A model generated the notes under the pieces. It ran no database searches. It had not been told where the DNA came from and saw nothing but the letters and a program-made list of their open reading frames with translations. Positions 7,303-14,386 of a stretch of 14,387 bases of DNA are shown here, piece after piece. Position 1 is the first letter of the stretch, and the number at the start of each line of letters is the position of its first letter. Source of the stretch: Vulcanisaeta sp. UBA163 (lineage in GTDB: Archaea; Thermoproteota; Thermoprotei; Thermoproteales; Thermocladiaceae). The position numbers were made by a program, and so were the translations under genes. The stretch spans positions 1-14,387 of the forward strand of contig DAJV01000106.1 of the NCBI GenBank assembly GCA_002496475.1. Direction: 5' to 3'.

Positions 7303-9978
7303 ATGGCAACACAAGCCGAGAAGACCTCCATTAGGGAGGAGGAAATACCGCTTAAGACCATAAAGGCCATTAAGTTCTCTATTCTGTCACCGGATATAAC
7401 CAGGTCCTTATCCGTTATGGAGATAACAACGTCAGAGACTTATGACGAGGCAGGCAGGCCCATGGTTGGTGGATTAATGGACAAGAGACTTGGTGTTGTT
7501 GAGCCCGGTGCCAGGTGCGAGACCTGCGGTAACCCACCTGATAAATGCCCAGGGCATTTCGGCAGAATTGAATTAGCAAGACCAGTAATCCACGTGGAGT
7601 ACTCGAAGTACGTGCATGACTTACTCAAGACAACGTGCAGAGAGTGCGGTAGGATACTACTTACAGATGATGAGATCGAGAAGTATAGAAGGAGACTAGA
7701 GAAATTGAGGATTAGGTGGAAGTTACTTGCCGACAGGCTCATTGAGAGAATAAGGAAGAAGGCCATGGAGAGGACAGTATGCCCGCACTGTGGTGCCAAG
7801 CAGTATAGGGTTAGGTTTGAGAGGCCATACACGTTCTATGAGGAGAGGGAGAACGGCGTTCTCGAGAGGCTCGATCCAATGAAGATCAGAGAGAGACTTG
7901 AGAAGATACCGGATAGTGACCTGGAGTTGTTGGGTTGGGATCCAAAGGCTGCAAGGCCGGAGTGGGCCGTTCTTACTGTATTACCCGTACCTCCACCACA
8001 GGTCAGGCCCTCAATACAGTTGGAAACTGGGCAGAGGAGCGAGGATGATCTTACGCATAAGCTTGTCGATATAGTCAGGGTTAATGAGAAGTTGAGAACG
8101 GCAATTGAATCTGGTGCGCCAAGTAGTGTCGTTGATCAACTATGGGACCTGCTCCAGTACCATATTGCCACATACTTCAATAACGAATTACCGAATCTAC
8201 CACCAGTTAAACATAGGAGTGGAAGACCACTTAAGACATTGGCTCAGAGGCTCAAGGGTAAGGAGGGTAGGTTCAGGGGAAGCCTATCCGGTAAGAGGGT
8301 TGACTTTTCAGCAAGGACTGTGATAAGCCCAGACCCTAACCTAAGTATTAACGAGGTTGGTGTGCCGATAGACGTTGCTAAGATGCTCACGGTACCCATG
8401 ACAGTGACCGAGTGGGATCTTGATCTAGCTAGACAATTGGTGCTTAATGGACCAGAGGTATGGCCTGGAGCTAACTATGTGGTTTACCCAGATGGTAGAA
8501 GGGTCGACCTTAGGTACTTCAGGGATAGACGTGAATTAGCAAACAAACTGGCGCCTGGCTTCATCATCGAGAGGCACCTAATAAACGGCGACATAGTCCT
8601 ATTCAATAGGCAACCAAGCCTGCATAGGATGTCGATTATGGGGCACTTGGTTAGGGTATTGCCCGGTAGAACCTTTAGGCTTCACCTGGCTGTTTGCCCA
8701 CCATATAATGCCGACTTTGATGGGGATGAGATGAACCTTCATGTGCCCCAGAATGAGGAGGCTAGGGCTGAGGCTAAGACACTAATGCTTGTTCAGAACC
8801 ACATAATAACGCCTAGGTACGGTGGGCCAATAATAGGCGCGAGGCAGGACTATATAACGGGTGGTTATCTATTGACTAAGAAGGATACATTCATAAATAA
8901 GGAAGCCATTGTGTATTTACTGGCGGCTGCTGGTTATGATGGTGACATTGATGAACCGGCCATAATGTATCCAAAGGAACTTTGGACTGGTAAGCAATTA
9001 ATCTCAATGTTGCTACCAAAGGACTTGAACTGGATTCAGTCAACAGCAATCAGGGAGAGCTGTAAGGACCCATACAATTGTTATACCGATGAGTATTTAA
9101 TCATTGTTAACGGTTACATGGCCGCGGGGGTACTCGATAAAAAGTCAATTGGAGCCGAACAAGTAGACTCACTTTGGCATGTTGTGGTTAAGAGATATGG
9201 CAATAGCTATGCCAGGAAATGGGTGGACTCAATACTAAGGTCGTTAGTTAGGTTCCTAGACCTTAGGGGATTTAGCATGGGAATAGACTCATTGGAAATG
9301 CCTCCGGAAAGCTATAGGGAGCTTGATAAGCTTTATGATGATAGTGAGAAGAAGGTTCTTGAGTACATTCAGAAGTTTAAGGAGGGCAAGCTTGAGGCTG
9401 AGCCTGGTTTAACCATTGAGGAAACCCTGGAGAATGATGTAACGATAGAATTAAGCCGTGTAAGGGAGGCGGCTGCCCGCGTTGCCGAGAAGTACATTAA
9501 TAAGGATGGTGAGGCCTACATAATGGCTAAGACGGGTGCCAGAGGCAGCATTGTCAATATAACGCAGATGGTGGCAATGCTTGGGCAACAAACAATAAGG
9601 GGCGAACGCTTCAAGAGGGGATTCTCGGGAAGAACCACGGCGCACTTCGAACCTGGCGATCTAGGCCCAACGGCAAAGGGGTTCGTTAGGAATAACTTCA
9701 AGGTTGGATTAACACCACTAGAGTTCTTCTTCCACGCTGCTGGCGGTAGGGATGGCCTCGTCGATACTGCCGTTAGGACCGCACAGAGTGGTTACATGCA
9801 GAGGAGACTTATTAATGCACTGCAGGATATCTACGTTGCATACGACGGCACTGTTAGGAATGCTTCAGGCTCAATTATACAAACCAAGTATGCTGAGGAT
9901 GGTATTGATGTTAGTAAGAGTGATCATGGCAAGCTCAATCTTGACGAAATATTTAGAAGAGCGGGTCTGAGTAGGTGA
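7303..9978 (+). CDS. rpoA1: DNA-directed RNA polymerase subunit A'
   Basis: N-terminal two thirds of the largest subunit (Rpo1N, RPB1-like), holding the catalytic magnesium site. In this 891-residue frame the clamp zinc site reads C72-x2-C75-x6-C82-x2-H85 and a second zinc site uses C112/C115 and C160/C163. The invariant catalytic motif NADFDGD is at 469-475, with aspartates 471, 473 and 475 binding the Mg2+ that drives nucleotide addition. The NRQPSLHRMS segment before it is also intact, and the bridge-helix region lies near the C-terminus. ATG 7288 would add MGWCI. I prefer 7303 because a GGTGGTG site precedes it. The TGA stop overlaps the rpoA2 ribosome binding site, so A' and A'' are probably made in balanced amounts. 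A' ends where archaeal splits usually occur. Confidence 0.97.
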   Translation: MATQAEKTSIREEEIPLKTIKAIKFSILSPDITRSLSVMEITTSETYDEAGRPMVGGLMDKRLGVVEPGARCETCGNPPDKCPGHFGRIELARPVIHVEYSKYVHDLLKTTCRECGRILLTDDEIEKYRRRLEKLRIRWKLLADRLIERIRKKAMERTVCPHCGAKQYRVRFERPYTFYEERENGVLERLDPMKIRERLEKIPDSDLELLGWDPKAARPEWAVLTVLPVPPPQVRPSIQLETGQRSEDDLTHKLVDIVRVNEKLRTAIESGAPSSVVDQLWDLLQYHIATYFNNELPNLPPVKHRSGRPLKTLAQRLKGKEGRFRGSLSGKRVDFSARTVISPDPNLSINEVGVPIDVAKMLTVPMTVTEWDLDLARQLVLNGPEVWPGANYVVYPDGRRVDLRYFRDRRELANKLAPGFIIERHLINGDIVLFNRQPSLHRMSIMGHLVRVLPGRTFRLHLAVCPPYNADFDGDEMNLHVPQNEEARAEAKTLMLVQNHIITPRYGGPIIGARQDYITGGYLLTKKDTFINKEAIVYLLAAAGYDGDIDEPAIMYPKELWTGKQLISMLLPKDLNWIQSTAIRESCKDPYNCYTDEYLIIVNGYMAAGVLDKKSIGAEQVDSLWHVVVKRYGNSYARKWVDSILRSLVRFLDLRGFSMGIDSLEMPPESYRELDKLYDDSEKKVLEYIQKFKEGKLEAEPGLTIEETLENDVTIELSRVREAAARVAEKYINKDGEAYIMAKTGARGSIVNITQMVAMLGQQTIRGERFKRGFSGRTTAHFEPGDLGPTAKGFVRNNFKVGLTPLEFFFHAAGGRDGLVDTAVRTAQSGYMQRRLINALQDIYVAYDGTVRNASGSIIQTKYAEDGIDVSKSDHGKLNLDEIFRRAGLSR

Positions 9979-9979
9979 T
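9974..9979 (+). promoter_or_regulatory. rpoA2 ribosome binding site
   Basis: GGTGAT overlaps the rpoA1 stop codon (TGA, 9976-9978) and stands 6 bases before ATG 9986. GGAGGT at 9980-9985 is also complementary but abuts the start. The overlap suggests translational coupling of A' and A''. Confidence 0.6.
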
Positions 9980-9985
9980 GGAGGT

Positions 9986-11161
9986 ATGGCAGAGACCAAG
10001 AGTATGGGGCCTCAGGAGGATTTAAACAATGTATTGGTTCAATTAGCCAAGATATTGCCTCCAAGGATCATTGATGACTTGAGAAATAGATTATCAAACA
10101 TGGAGATAACAAAGGAGCAATTGGCAAATCTCACTAGGATCCTTGTGAATGAATATTACAAGATGCTTATCGACCCAGGTGAGGCAATAGGCATTGTTAC
10201 GGCGCAATCCGTTGGTGAGCCAAGCACGCAAATGATCCTTAGGTCATTTCATTTCGCAGGACTTAGGGAATTCTCAATGGCACTTGGCTTGCCGAGGATG
10301 ATTGAGCTTGTTGATGCTAGGAGGAAGCCCTCAATACCAATGATGATGATATACCTAGATGAAGAGCACAGGAAGGATCCAAATAAAGCCCAGGAGGTTG
10401 CCTATAAGGTACAGTTAACCACCATAGAGAATGTGACAAAGAGCGTGGAGATTGATTACATAAATTCCCAAATAATTATTGAGATTGATAAGAATGAACT
10501 CAATCAAAGGGGTTTGAGCATGGAGGATGTTAGAAAGGTCGTTGAGAGGATTAAGGGTAAGGGCGCCCGGGTAGAGATTGAGGATAACGTAATAAGGGTC
10601 ACGCTTGAGGAAGCAGACATAATTAAGCTCAGGAGGGTTAGGGATAAGATAATGCAGACGAGGCTTGCCGGGATTAAGAACGTGAAGAAATCACTGGTTA
10701 GGTATAGTGAAAGGGATGGTGAGTGGATAATAGAGACCGAGGGTACTAACCTCGAGGCTGTATTAACAATAGATGGTGTTGATTATAGGAGGACGATATC
10801 CAATGACATCCATGAGGTTGCCGAGGTATTGGGCGTGGAGGCTGCAAGGACTGTAATAATGAGGGAGCTAAAGAAGGTCCTTGACCAGCAAGGTCTAGAT
10901 ACAGACCTAAGGCATTTAATGCTTGTTTCAGATGTAATGACTTGGACAGGTAAGGTTAGGCAGGTAGGTAGGCATGGTGTTGTTAGCGAGAAGGAAAGCC
11001 CACTGGCCAGGGCAGCTTTCGAGGTAACCGTCAAGAACTTGGTTGAGGCGTCGATTAAGGGTGAGTTTGAGAACTTCAGGGGTGTTGTTGAGAGCGTGCT
11101 TGCTGGTAAGTATATCCCCATTGGTACGGGTATTGTTCAGTTACTAATGGAATTCGAATAA
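9986..11161 (+). CDS. rpoA2: DNA-directed RNA polymerase subunit A''
   Basis: C-terminal third of the largest polymerase subunit (Rpo1C), supplying the trigger loop, part of the jaw and the last clamp segment. It must assemble with A' to complete the active site. The 391-residue product has a divergent first 55 residues, then the conserved PGEAIGIVTAQSVGEPSTQ block. The trigger-loop helix follows as QMILRSFHFAG (residues 82-92), keeping Q82, L85, R86 and H89 at the substrate-contacting positions, then LGLPRMIELVDARR. Three positions differ from the common GEPGTQMTLRTFH pattern: S80 for Gly, I84 for Thr and S87 for Thr. The C-terminus has the usual VKNLVEASIKGE and GTGIVQLLM segments. It starts 7 bp after rpoA1. 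rpl30e follows after 57 bp with its own promoter. Confidence 0.97.
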   Translation: MAETKSMGPQEDLNNVLVQLAKILPPRIIDDLRNRLSNMEITKEQLANLTRILVNEYYKMLIDPGEAIGIVTAQSVGEPSTQMILRSFHFAGLREFSMALGLPRMIELVDARRKPSIPMMMIYLDEEHRKDPNKAQEVAYKVQLTTIENVTKSVEIDYINSQIIIEIDKNELNQRGLSMEDVRKVVERIKGKGARVEIEDNVIRVTLEEADIIKLRRVRDKIMQTRLAGIKNVKKSLVRYSERDGEWIIETEGTNLEAVLTIDGVDYRRTISNDIHEVAEVLGVEAARTVIMRELKKVLDQQGLDTDLRHLMLVSDVMTWTGKVRQVGRHGVVSEKESPLARAAFEVTVKNLVEASIKGEFENFRGVVESVLAGKYIPIGTGIVQLLMEFE

Positions 11162-11184
11162 TACCCAAGCGTGTCATTGGCATT

Positions 11185-11195
11185 AGGTTTAAATA
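11185..11195 (+). promoter_or_regulatory. rpl30e internal promoter
   Basis: AGGTTTAAATA is a strong TATA-like box centred about 28 bp before the rpl30e ATG. No ribosome binding site precedes that ATG, so leaderless translation from this promoter is likely and the L30e-NusA pair could be transcribed apart from the polymerase genes. Confidence 0.6.
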
Positions 11196-11218
11196 GGGTT
11201 TTTTCAGGGCTGTTTTGA

Positions 11219-11530
11219 ATGATTGATATTTCACGAGAACTTCAAGTCGCGTTGAATACAGGTAAGGTAATGCTTGGTTATAAGGAGTCACTGAAGGCTA
11301 TAGTTGATGGTTCAGCAAAACTAGTAATACTTTCCTCAAATGCACCTGCTGAGGTTGTGAGTACAGTGCAGTATTATGCAAAGATGTCAAATGTACCAAT
11401 ATATGTATTCCAGGGATCAAGCTGGGACCTAGGCGCTGCTGTTAGGAAACCATTCAAAATTTCAACCATAGCAATAGTAGACCCAGGGGAAAGCAATATA
11501 TTAACCCTAGCAACACAACGTGGTGAGTGA
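11219..11530 (+). CDS. rpl30e: Ribosomal protein L30e (eL30)
   Basis: Large-subunit ribosomal protein of the L7Ae/L30e kink-turn-binding fold, shared by archaea and eukaryotes and absent from most bacteria. The 103-residue product matches the family length. It shows the N-terminal ALNTGKVMLGYKESLKAI segment, the strand-turn AKLVILSSNAP, and the V-P-I-Y-V-F run (residues 59-64 region), followed by GSSWDLGAAVRKPF where the lineage normally reads G-T/S-S-x-[ED]-LG. ATG 11219 suits a leaderless start. The position between rpoA2 and nusA is conserved in crenarchaea. Its stop (TGA 11528-11530) is 5 bp before the nusA ATG, so the two are probably co-translated. Confidence 0.95.
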   Translation: MIDISRELQVALNTGKVMLGYKESLKAIVDGSAKLVILSSNAPAEVVSTVQYYAKMSNVPIYVFQGSSWDLGAAVRKPFKISTIAIVDPGESNILTLATQRGE

Positions 11531-11531
11531 T
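11522..11531 (+). promoter_or_regulatory. nusA ribosome binding site
   Basis: GGTGAGTGAT spans the rpl30e stop codon and offers GGTGA (9-base spacer) or GTGAT (4-base spacer) to ATG 11536. It supports that start over GTG 11527, which would be buried within this site. Confidence 0.5.
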
Positions 11532-11535
11532 CATA

Positions 11536-11988
11536 ATGCCAAGCATTAGATTAACAGAAGAGGAAATTAGATATGTGGCATTGTTTGAAAAGATAACTGG
11601 GATAACTCCAAGGGATACTGTAATTGATGGACAATACAATAGAATAATATTCATTGTTGATAAGAACTTTGCACCACTGGCTGTGGGTAAGAACGGCATC
11701 AATATCAGGAAACTAAAGGAACTAACGGGCAAGGATATTGAGGTAGTTGAATATGGAGAAACGCCGGAGGAGCTAATTAAGAACAGTCTATATCCAGCAA
11801 GGGTAATTTCAGTGAAGATAACCAAGCTACCAAACAATGGAAACATAGCCATAGCCACAGTTCACAATGAAGACAAGGCAGTGGCCATAGGCAAGCAGGG
11901 AAGAAACATAAACAGGGCCAAATTACTCGCCAAGCGATACTTCGACATAGAGAGAATAAAAATAGTATCACCGGAACAAAGCCAGTAA
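11536..11988 (+). CDS. nusA: Archaeal NusA-like KH-domain transcription factor
   Basis: RNA-binding protein equivalent to only the tandem KH domains of bacterial NusA, lacking the N-terminal polymerase-binding and S1 domains. This is the usual archaeal form. The 150-residue product has two KH modules with the RNA-gripping loops GKNG (51-54) and GKQG (119-122). The second is followed by a long basic helix, RNINRAKLLAKRYF. It presumably acts in transcription elongation or termination or in RNA binding; its archaeal role is poorly defined. ATG 11536 is chosen for its ribosome binding site; GTG 11527 would add three residues. The location after rpoA2 and rpl30e and before rps12 is the standard archaeal arrangement and confirms the assignment. 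Confidence 0.95.
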   Translation: MPSIRLTEEEIRYVALFEKITGITPRDTVIDGQYNRIIFIVDKNFAPLAVGKNGINIRKLKELTGKDIEVVEYGETPEELIKNSLYPARVISVKITKLPNNGNIAIATVHNEDKAVAIGKQGRNINRAKLLAKRYFDIERIKIVSPEQSQ

Positions 11989-11999
11989 TGTGAGGAAAA

Positions 12000-12009
12000 A
12001 GTAAATAAG
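12000..12009 (+). promoter_or_regulatory. Possible rps12 promoter
   Basis: AGTAAATAAG, preceded by purine-rich GGAAAA, is centred about 28 bp before ATG 12032. Together with the lack of a good ribosome binding site this suggests leaderless expression of rps12 in addition to read-through from nusA. Confidence 0.45.
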
Positions 12010-12031
12010 CACTAAAATCAACGTGGTAACA

Positions 12032-12475
12032 ATGCCCGGTAAAAAATCACCCCTCGGTATGTTCGCCGCAAGAGGATTAGTAGAGAGGAGGAAGAAGTTC
12101 AGGTGGAGCGATACATACTACAAGAGGAGGGCGCTCGGCATAGCCAAGAAGTTCGATCCACTGGAGGGCGCACCAATGGCGAGGGGAATAGTCCTAGAGA
12201 AAGTCGGTGTGGAGGCAAGAAAACCAAACGCAGCCGTGAGAAAATGCGTAAGGGTACAAATAACAAAGAATGGTAAGGTAGTCACAGCATTCGTACCTTG
12301 GGACGGGGGCTTAAACGTGATAAATGAACATGATGAGGTAATAATCGAGAGAATAGGCGGCCCTGAGGGCAGGGCCTATGGAGACCTACCAGGTGTCAGG
12401 TTTAGGGTCATAATGGTTAATGGTGTCAGCCTAAAGGCAGTACTACAGGGAAAGAAACAAAAACCTGTTAGATGA
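12032..12475 (+). CDS. rps12: Ribosomal protein S12 (uS12)
   Basis: Small-subunit protein at the decoding centre, important for tRNA selection. The 147-residue product has the archaeal/eukaryotic N-terminal extension rich in Arg/Lys (residues 15-40). The conserved loop K64-PNAAVRKC follows, then AFVPWDGGLNVINEHDEVI, the archaeal GGPEGRAYGDLPGVRFRVI segment, and a basic tail. The second decoding loop reads PWDG (89-92), where PGDG is common. Residue 90 varies in the family as far as I recall, so I give this little weight. ATG 12032 gives the usual archaeal length. GTG 12023 would add three residues and lies too close to the TATA box. The ribosomal protein S7 gene, which often follows in archaea, is absent here. 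Confidence 0.96.
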   Translation: MPGKKSPLGMFAARGLVERRKKFRWSDTYYKRRALGIAKKFDPLEGAPMARGIVLEKVGVEARKPNAAVRKCVRVQITKNGKVVTAFVPWDGGLNVINEHDEVIIERIGGPEGRAYGDLPGVRFRVIMVNGVSLKAVLQGKKQKPVR

Positions 12476-12797
12476 AAAGAAAATCACTGTGAACGATCCT
12501 CCAAGTCCTCAATCATTATCCTCATAACTATTTATAGTACTCAACAAACCCTTTGTTATTAATTTACGTCAGACTCAACCGTGTTATTTAAGTCATCCCC
12601 TATATCATAACTTAAGATCATCATAGTAGAGACCTATGAATTAATTATAGAATTTGGAAAGTAAGGCATTGAGGATCAGGTGATTTTATCATGGTATTGA
12701 TGAGAATGAACTTAAGTGAAAAATAGTAGGTTAGAATCACGCTGGTGCTAAGGTGGTATGTGGTGAATTAGAGATTTATTCATTTATCAATGGAGTG
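12476..12797. other. AT-rich gene-less stretch after rps12
   Basis: About 320 bp with no convincing coding sequence or RNA gene on either strand. It contains scattered AT-rich boxes such as CTATTTATAG (12529-12538) and GTTATTTAAG (12584-12593) that look like TATA elements but have no gene at the right distance. It also has a TTTGTTATTAATTT run (12552-12565), the only candidate I see for stopping transcription of the upstream operon. An 11-codon ORF at 12691-12726 is too short to support. Confidence 0.5.
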
Positions 12798-12815
12798 ATA
12801 ATAAGAAAAGAAGAA
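12798..12815 (-). terminator. T-rich tract downstream of tRNA-Ser
   Basis: Immediately after the encoded CCA, the minus strand has 13 T in 18 bases (TTCTTCTTTTCTTATTAT). Archaeal polymerase stops at such U-rich tracts without needing a hairpin, so this is a plausible terminator. Confidence 0.55.
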
Positions 12816-12904
12816 TGGTGCCGGGGCCGGGATTTGAACCCGGGCCCCCTTGCGGGGACGGACTTAGCAGGCCCGCGCCTTGGACCTGGCTCGGCCACCC
12901 CGGC
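12816..12904 (-). tRNA. tRNA-Ser(GCU), encoded CCA, A at position 73
   Basis: Class II tRNA read by eye. The acceptor stem GCCGGGG/CCCCGGC has seven perfect pairs. The D arm runs GCC...GGC with GG and GTCC in the loop. The anticodon stem CGGGC/GTCCG has one G-U pair, and the loop CTGCTAA gives anticodon GCU, which reads the serine codons AGC/AGU. A 15-base variable region forms a CCCC/GGGG stem capped by GCAA. The T arm is CCGGG-TTCAAAT-CCCGG. No intron is needed. The mature part is 86 nt (12904 down to 12819), followed by an encoded CCA (12818-12816). The discriminator base is A, whereas Ser tRNAs normally carry G73; A73 is usual for Leu. The long arm and anticodon still make Ser the call. 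Confidence 0.93.
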
Positions 12905-12926
12905 GGTTTCTTGGTTGGTTTTGATT

Positions 12927-12935
12927 GTTTTAAGT
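12927..12935 (-). promoter_or_regulatory. tRNA-Ser TATA box
   Basis: ACTTAAAAC on the minus strand is centred 27 bp before the first tRNA base at 12904, so transcription could begin at or next to the mature 5' end. Confidence 0.5.
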
Positions 12936-12973
12936 TTTTCGTATTGCGAGGGTTCGTGACATTTTTCTGGAAT

Positions 12974-12985
12974 AAAATTTTAATA
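12974..12985 (+). promoter_or_regulatory. ATPase K subunit promoter
   Basis: AAAATTTTAATA is a TATA-like element centred about 29 bp before ATG 13010. It implies a leaderless message. It lies back to back with the tRNA promoter, about 40 bp away. Confidence 0.5.
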
Positions 12986-13009
12986 ATGTAGTTATGTCTT
13001 GTTCCGTTG

Positions 13010-13312
13010 ATGGTGAGTAGGAGGATTATCAGGACCTTGGTAATAGCAATGCTGGTGTTTAGTCTTATGGCTTTGATCGTTCATGCCCAAGCAACTGGTC
13101 AGGCTCAGGTTGAGGCGGCTAGGGCCTTAGCTGCTGGTATTGGTTTTGGTCTTGCAGCCCTCGGTGCTGGTATTGGCATTGGCATTGCTGGTGCAGCGTC
13201 AATAAGCGCGTTGGTCGAGAGGAGGGAGTTATTCGCACTTTACCTAGTGTTTGTTGCCCTGGCAGAGGCAATCGCAATCTATGGCCTAGTGGTACTCTTC
13301 ATATTAGTTTAA
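13010..13312 (+). CDS. atpK: A/V-type ATP synthase subunit K (proteolipid, c ring)
   Basis: Membrane rotor-ring subunit of the archaeal A-type ATP synthase. The 100-residue product starts with basic residues and a hydrophobic segment (about 9-24) ending VHAQA, which resembles a cleavable signal peptide. One helical hairpin follows: a glycine-rich first helix (about 40-68, GLAALGAGIGIGIAG), the polar loop ERRE (70-73) and a second helix (about 76-99) with E86 in LAEAIAIYGL. E86 is the expected ion-binding carboxylate. A Pro-less single hairpin with one Glu suggests one ion site per subunit. ATG 13010 fits the upstream TATA box; TTG 13007 and GTG 13013 are neighbours that hardly change the product. 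No other ATPase gene adjoins it, so it is a single-gene unit. That may help make the excess of c subunits the ring needs. Confidence 0.92.
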   Translation: MVSRRIIRTLVIAMLVFSLMALIVHAQATGQAQVEAARALAAGIGFGLAALGAGIGIGIAGAASISALVERRELFALYLVFVALAEAIAIYGLVVLFILV

Positions 13313-13345
13313 CCTATGGTATTTAATCAACGCATCAAAATAATA

Positions 13346-13355
13346 CCCCCTTTTT
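13346..13355 (+). terminator. Possible atpK terminator
   Basis: CCCCCTTTTT lies about 34 bp after the atpK stop and is followed by AATTA. The T5 run is a modest archaeal-style termination signal, just before the end of the convergent peptidase gene. Confidence 0.35.
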
Positions 13356-13357
13356 AA

Positions 13358-14386
13358 TTACGGAGAAATCAAACGCCTAACAATTAATGAGTAGAACCTA
13401 CTCGTTAACTCCAGCGACTTTATACTCACGTACTCGTCTGGGCCATGGGCATTGCCGCCAATTGGCCCGAAGTCAATGACCTCAATACCAAGTGGTGAGA
13501 AGTACCTAGCATCACTGGCTCCGGCCATCTCCACCACCCTGGCCTCAAGCCCAAGCCCACTGAGGACCTCGTTGGCTAACCTAACGAGCCTCGAATCACG
13601 TGGTGTGTATAGGTAACCCCCACCACCCTCCTCATCAACCCTAACCTCAATTTCCTGGAAGTCCTCCCTCAAGGCATCGATCATGGCCTCCTCAATGGCC
13701 TTGGCATCGTCGGTCATGGCCCTAACGTTAATCATGAACTCATGATAATCACCAAAAACCCTATACACATTAGGCGTTGTGGTAACGCCATAGACGCTCT
13801 GAGCCTTAACCCTAGGCACGAACCTGGTCAAGGGCAGTAAGGCCCTGACTAGGTCAGTTAGTCCAACATCAACCTCCTGCTGTGGGCAATCACTGCATGG
13901 GACAACCACGTCAGCCTCAACCCAGGTTGGAGTGACATTACTCTTAACAAAGCCACCCCTCAAATTAATTAGGTAAGCATTGTTTCGCCAAACGTATTGA
14001 GATAGTGCGATGACTGGGTGTGTATCGACACCACTTATGAAATATGCCGCGTGGTAGGGAGGAACCACCTTATAATCAAGTTGAAACCTTATAATCTCCC
14101 TACGCCCACGCATCACGACCCTCTCAGCCCTAGACCTAACTCTGGCATTGAATATGGCCCTCCTCCTATTTATAATAACCATTGATTGACCATCGGCATT
14201 GATCACGTAATTGGGCCTAAGCCCATTATTAAGTAGGTAATCCCTAACGACCCTAGCCCCATTCCACCCACCAACCTCCTCATCCGTGGTGAAGGCCACG
14301 ATAACCGTGCCCCCACCAATGTTCACTAAGTCCTCAAGCGCCTTAAGAATTGCTGCCACGTTACCCTTATCATCAAGTGCGCCACG
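13358..14386 (-). CDS. M20-family metallopeptidase / amidohydrolase (5' partial)
   Basis: C-terminal 342 residues of a zinc-dependent M20 hydrolase (ArgE/DapE/carboxypeptidase group), which removes an N-acyl group or cleaves small peptides in the cytoplasm. The frame runs off the window end, so the first His-x-Asp metal motif is missing. GTG 14359 is internal. Visible parts are GALDDKG with the metal-bridging Asp (partial residues 2-8), TTDEEVGG with the catalytic and metal-binding Glu pair (36-37), a dimerisation/lid domain containing GVDTHP, and the C-terminal GASDARYFSPLGIEVIDFGP and NAHGPDEYV with the last metal-binding His. A CSDC motif (13886-13897) in the lid domain is unusual to my eye. 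The substrate cannot be told from the sequence. It converges on atpK with 45 bp between stops. Confidence 0.92.
   Translation of the reverse strand, partial: RGALDDKGNVAAILKALEDLVNIGGGTVIVAFTTDEEVGGWNGARVVRDYLLNNGLRPNYVINADGQSMVIINRRRAIFNARVRSRAERVVMRGRREIIRFQLDYKVVPPYHAAYFISGVDTHPVIALSQYVWRNNAYLINLRGGFVKSNVTPTWVEADVVVPCSDCPQQEVDVGLTDLVRALLPLTRFVPRVKAQSVYGVTTTPNVYRVFGDYHEFMINVRAMTDDAKAIEEAMIDALREDFQEIEVRVDEEGGGGYLYTPRDSRLVRLANEVLSGLGLEARVVEMAGASDARYFSPLGIEVIDFGPIGGNAHGPDEYVSIKSLELTSRFYSLIVRRLISP

Noticed and set aside
3838..11161. Looked for inteins, frameshifts or split points inside the large polymerase genes.
   Set aside because: All motifs run in order in continuous frames at normal lengths. 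The A'/A'' split is the standard archaeal one.
12569..12624. Possible C/D box sRNA on the minus strand: ATGATGA at one end, GGGATGA in the middle and CTGA at the other, 56 nt in all.
   Set aside because: No good D' box, a 20-nt gap between C' and D instead of about 12, and no flanking terminal stem. A 7-base C-box match is expected a few times by chance in this length.
12691..12726. 11-codon ORF with GGTGAT 6 bases upstream.
   Set aside because: Too short, with no clear promoter and no recognisable peptide.
12858..12875. Possible anticodon-loop intron in the tRNA, common in Thermoproteales.
   Set aside because: The anticodon stem pairs directly with a seven-base loop and the total length fits an intron-less class II tRNA.
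12753..12959. 68-codon plus-strand open frame covering the tRNA region.
   Set aside because: It is antisense to the whole tRNA-Ser gene and most of its codons come from the tRNA complement.
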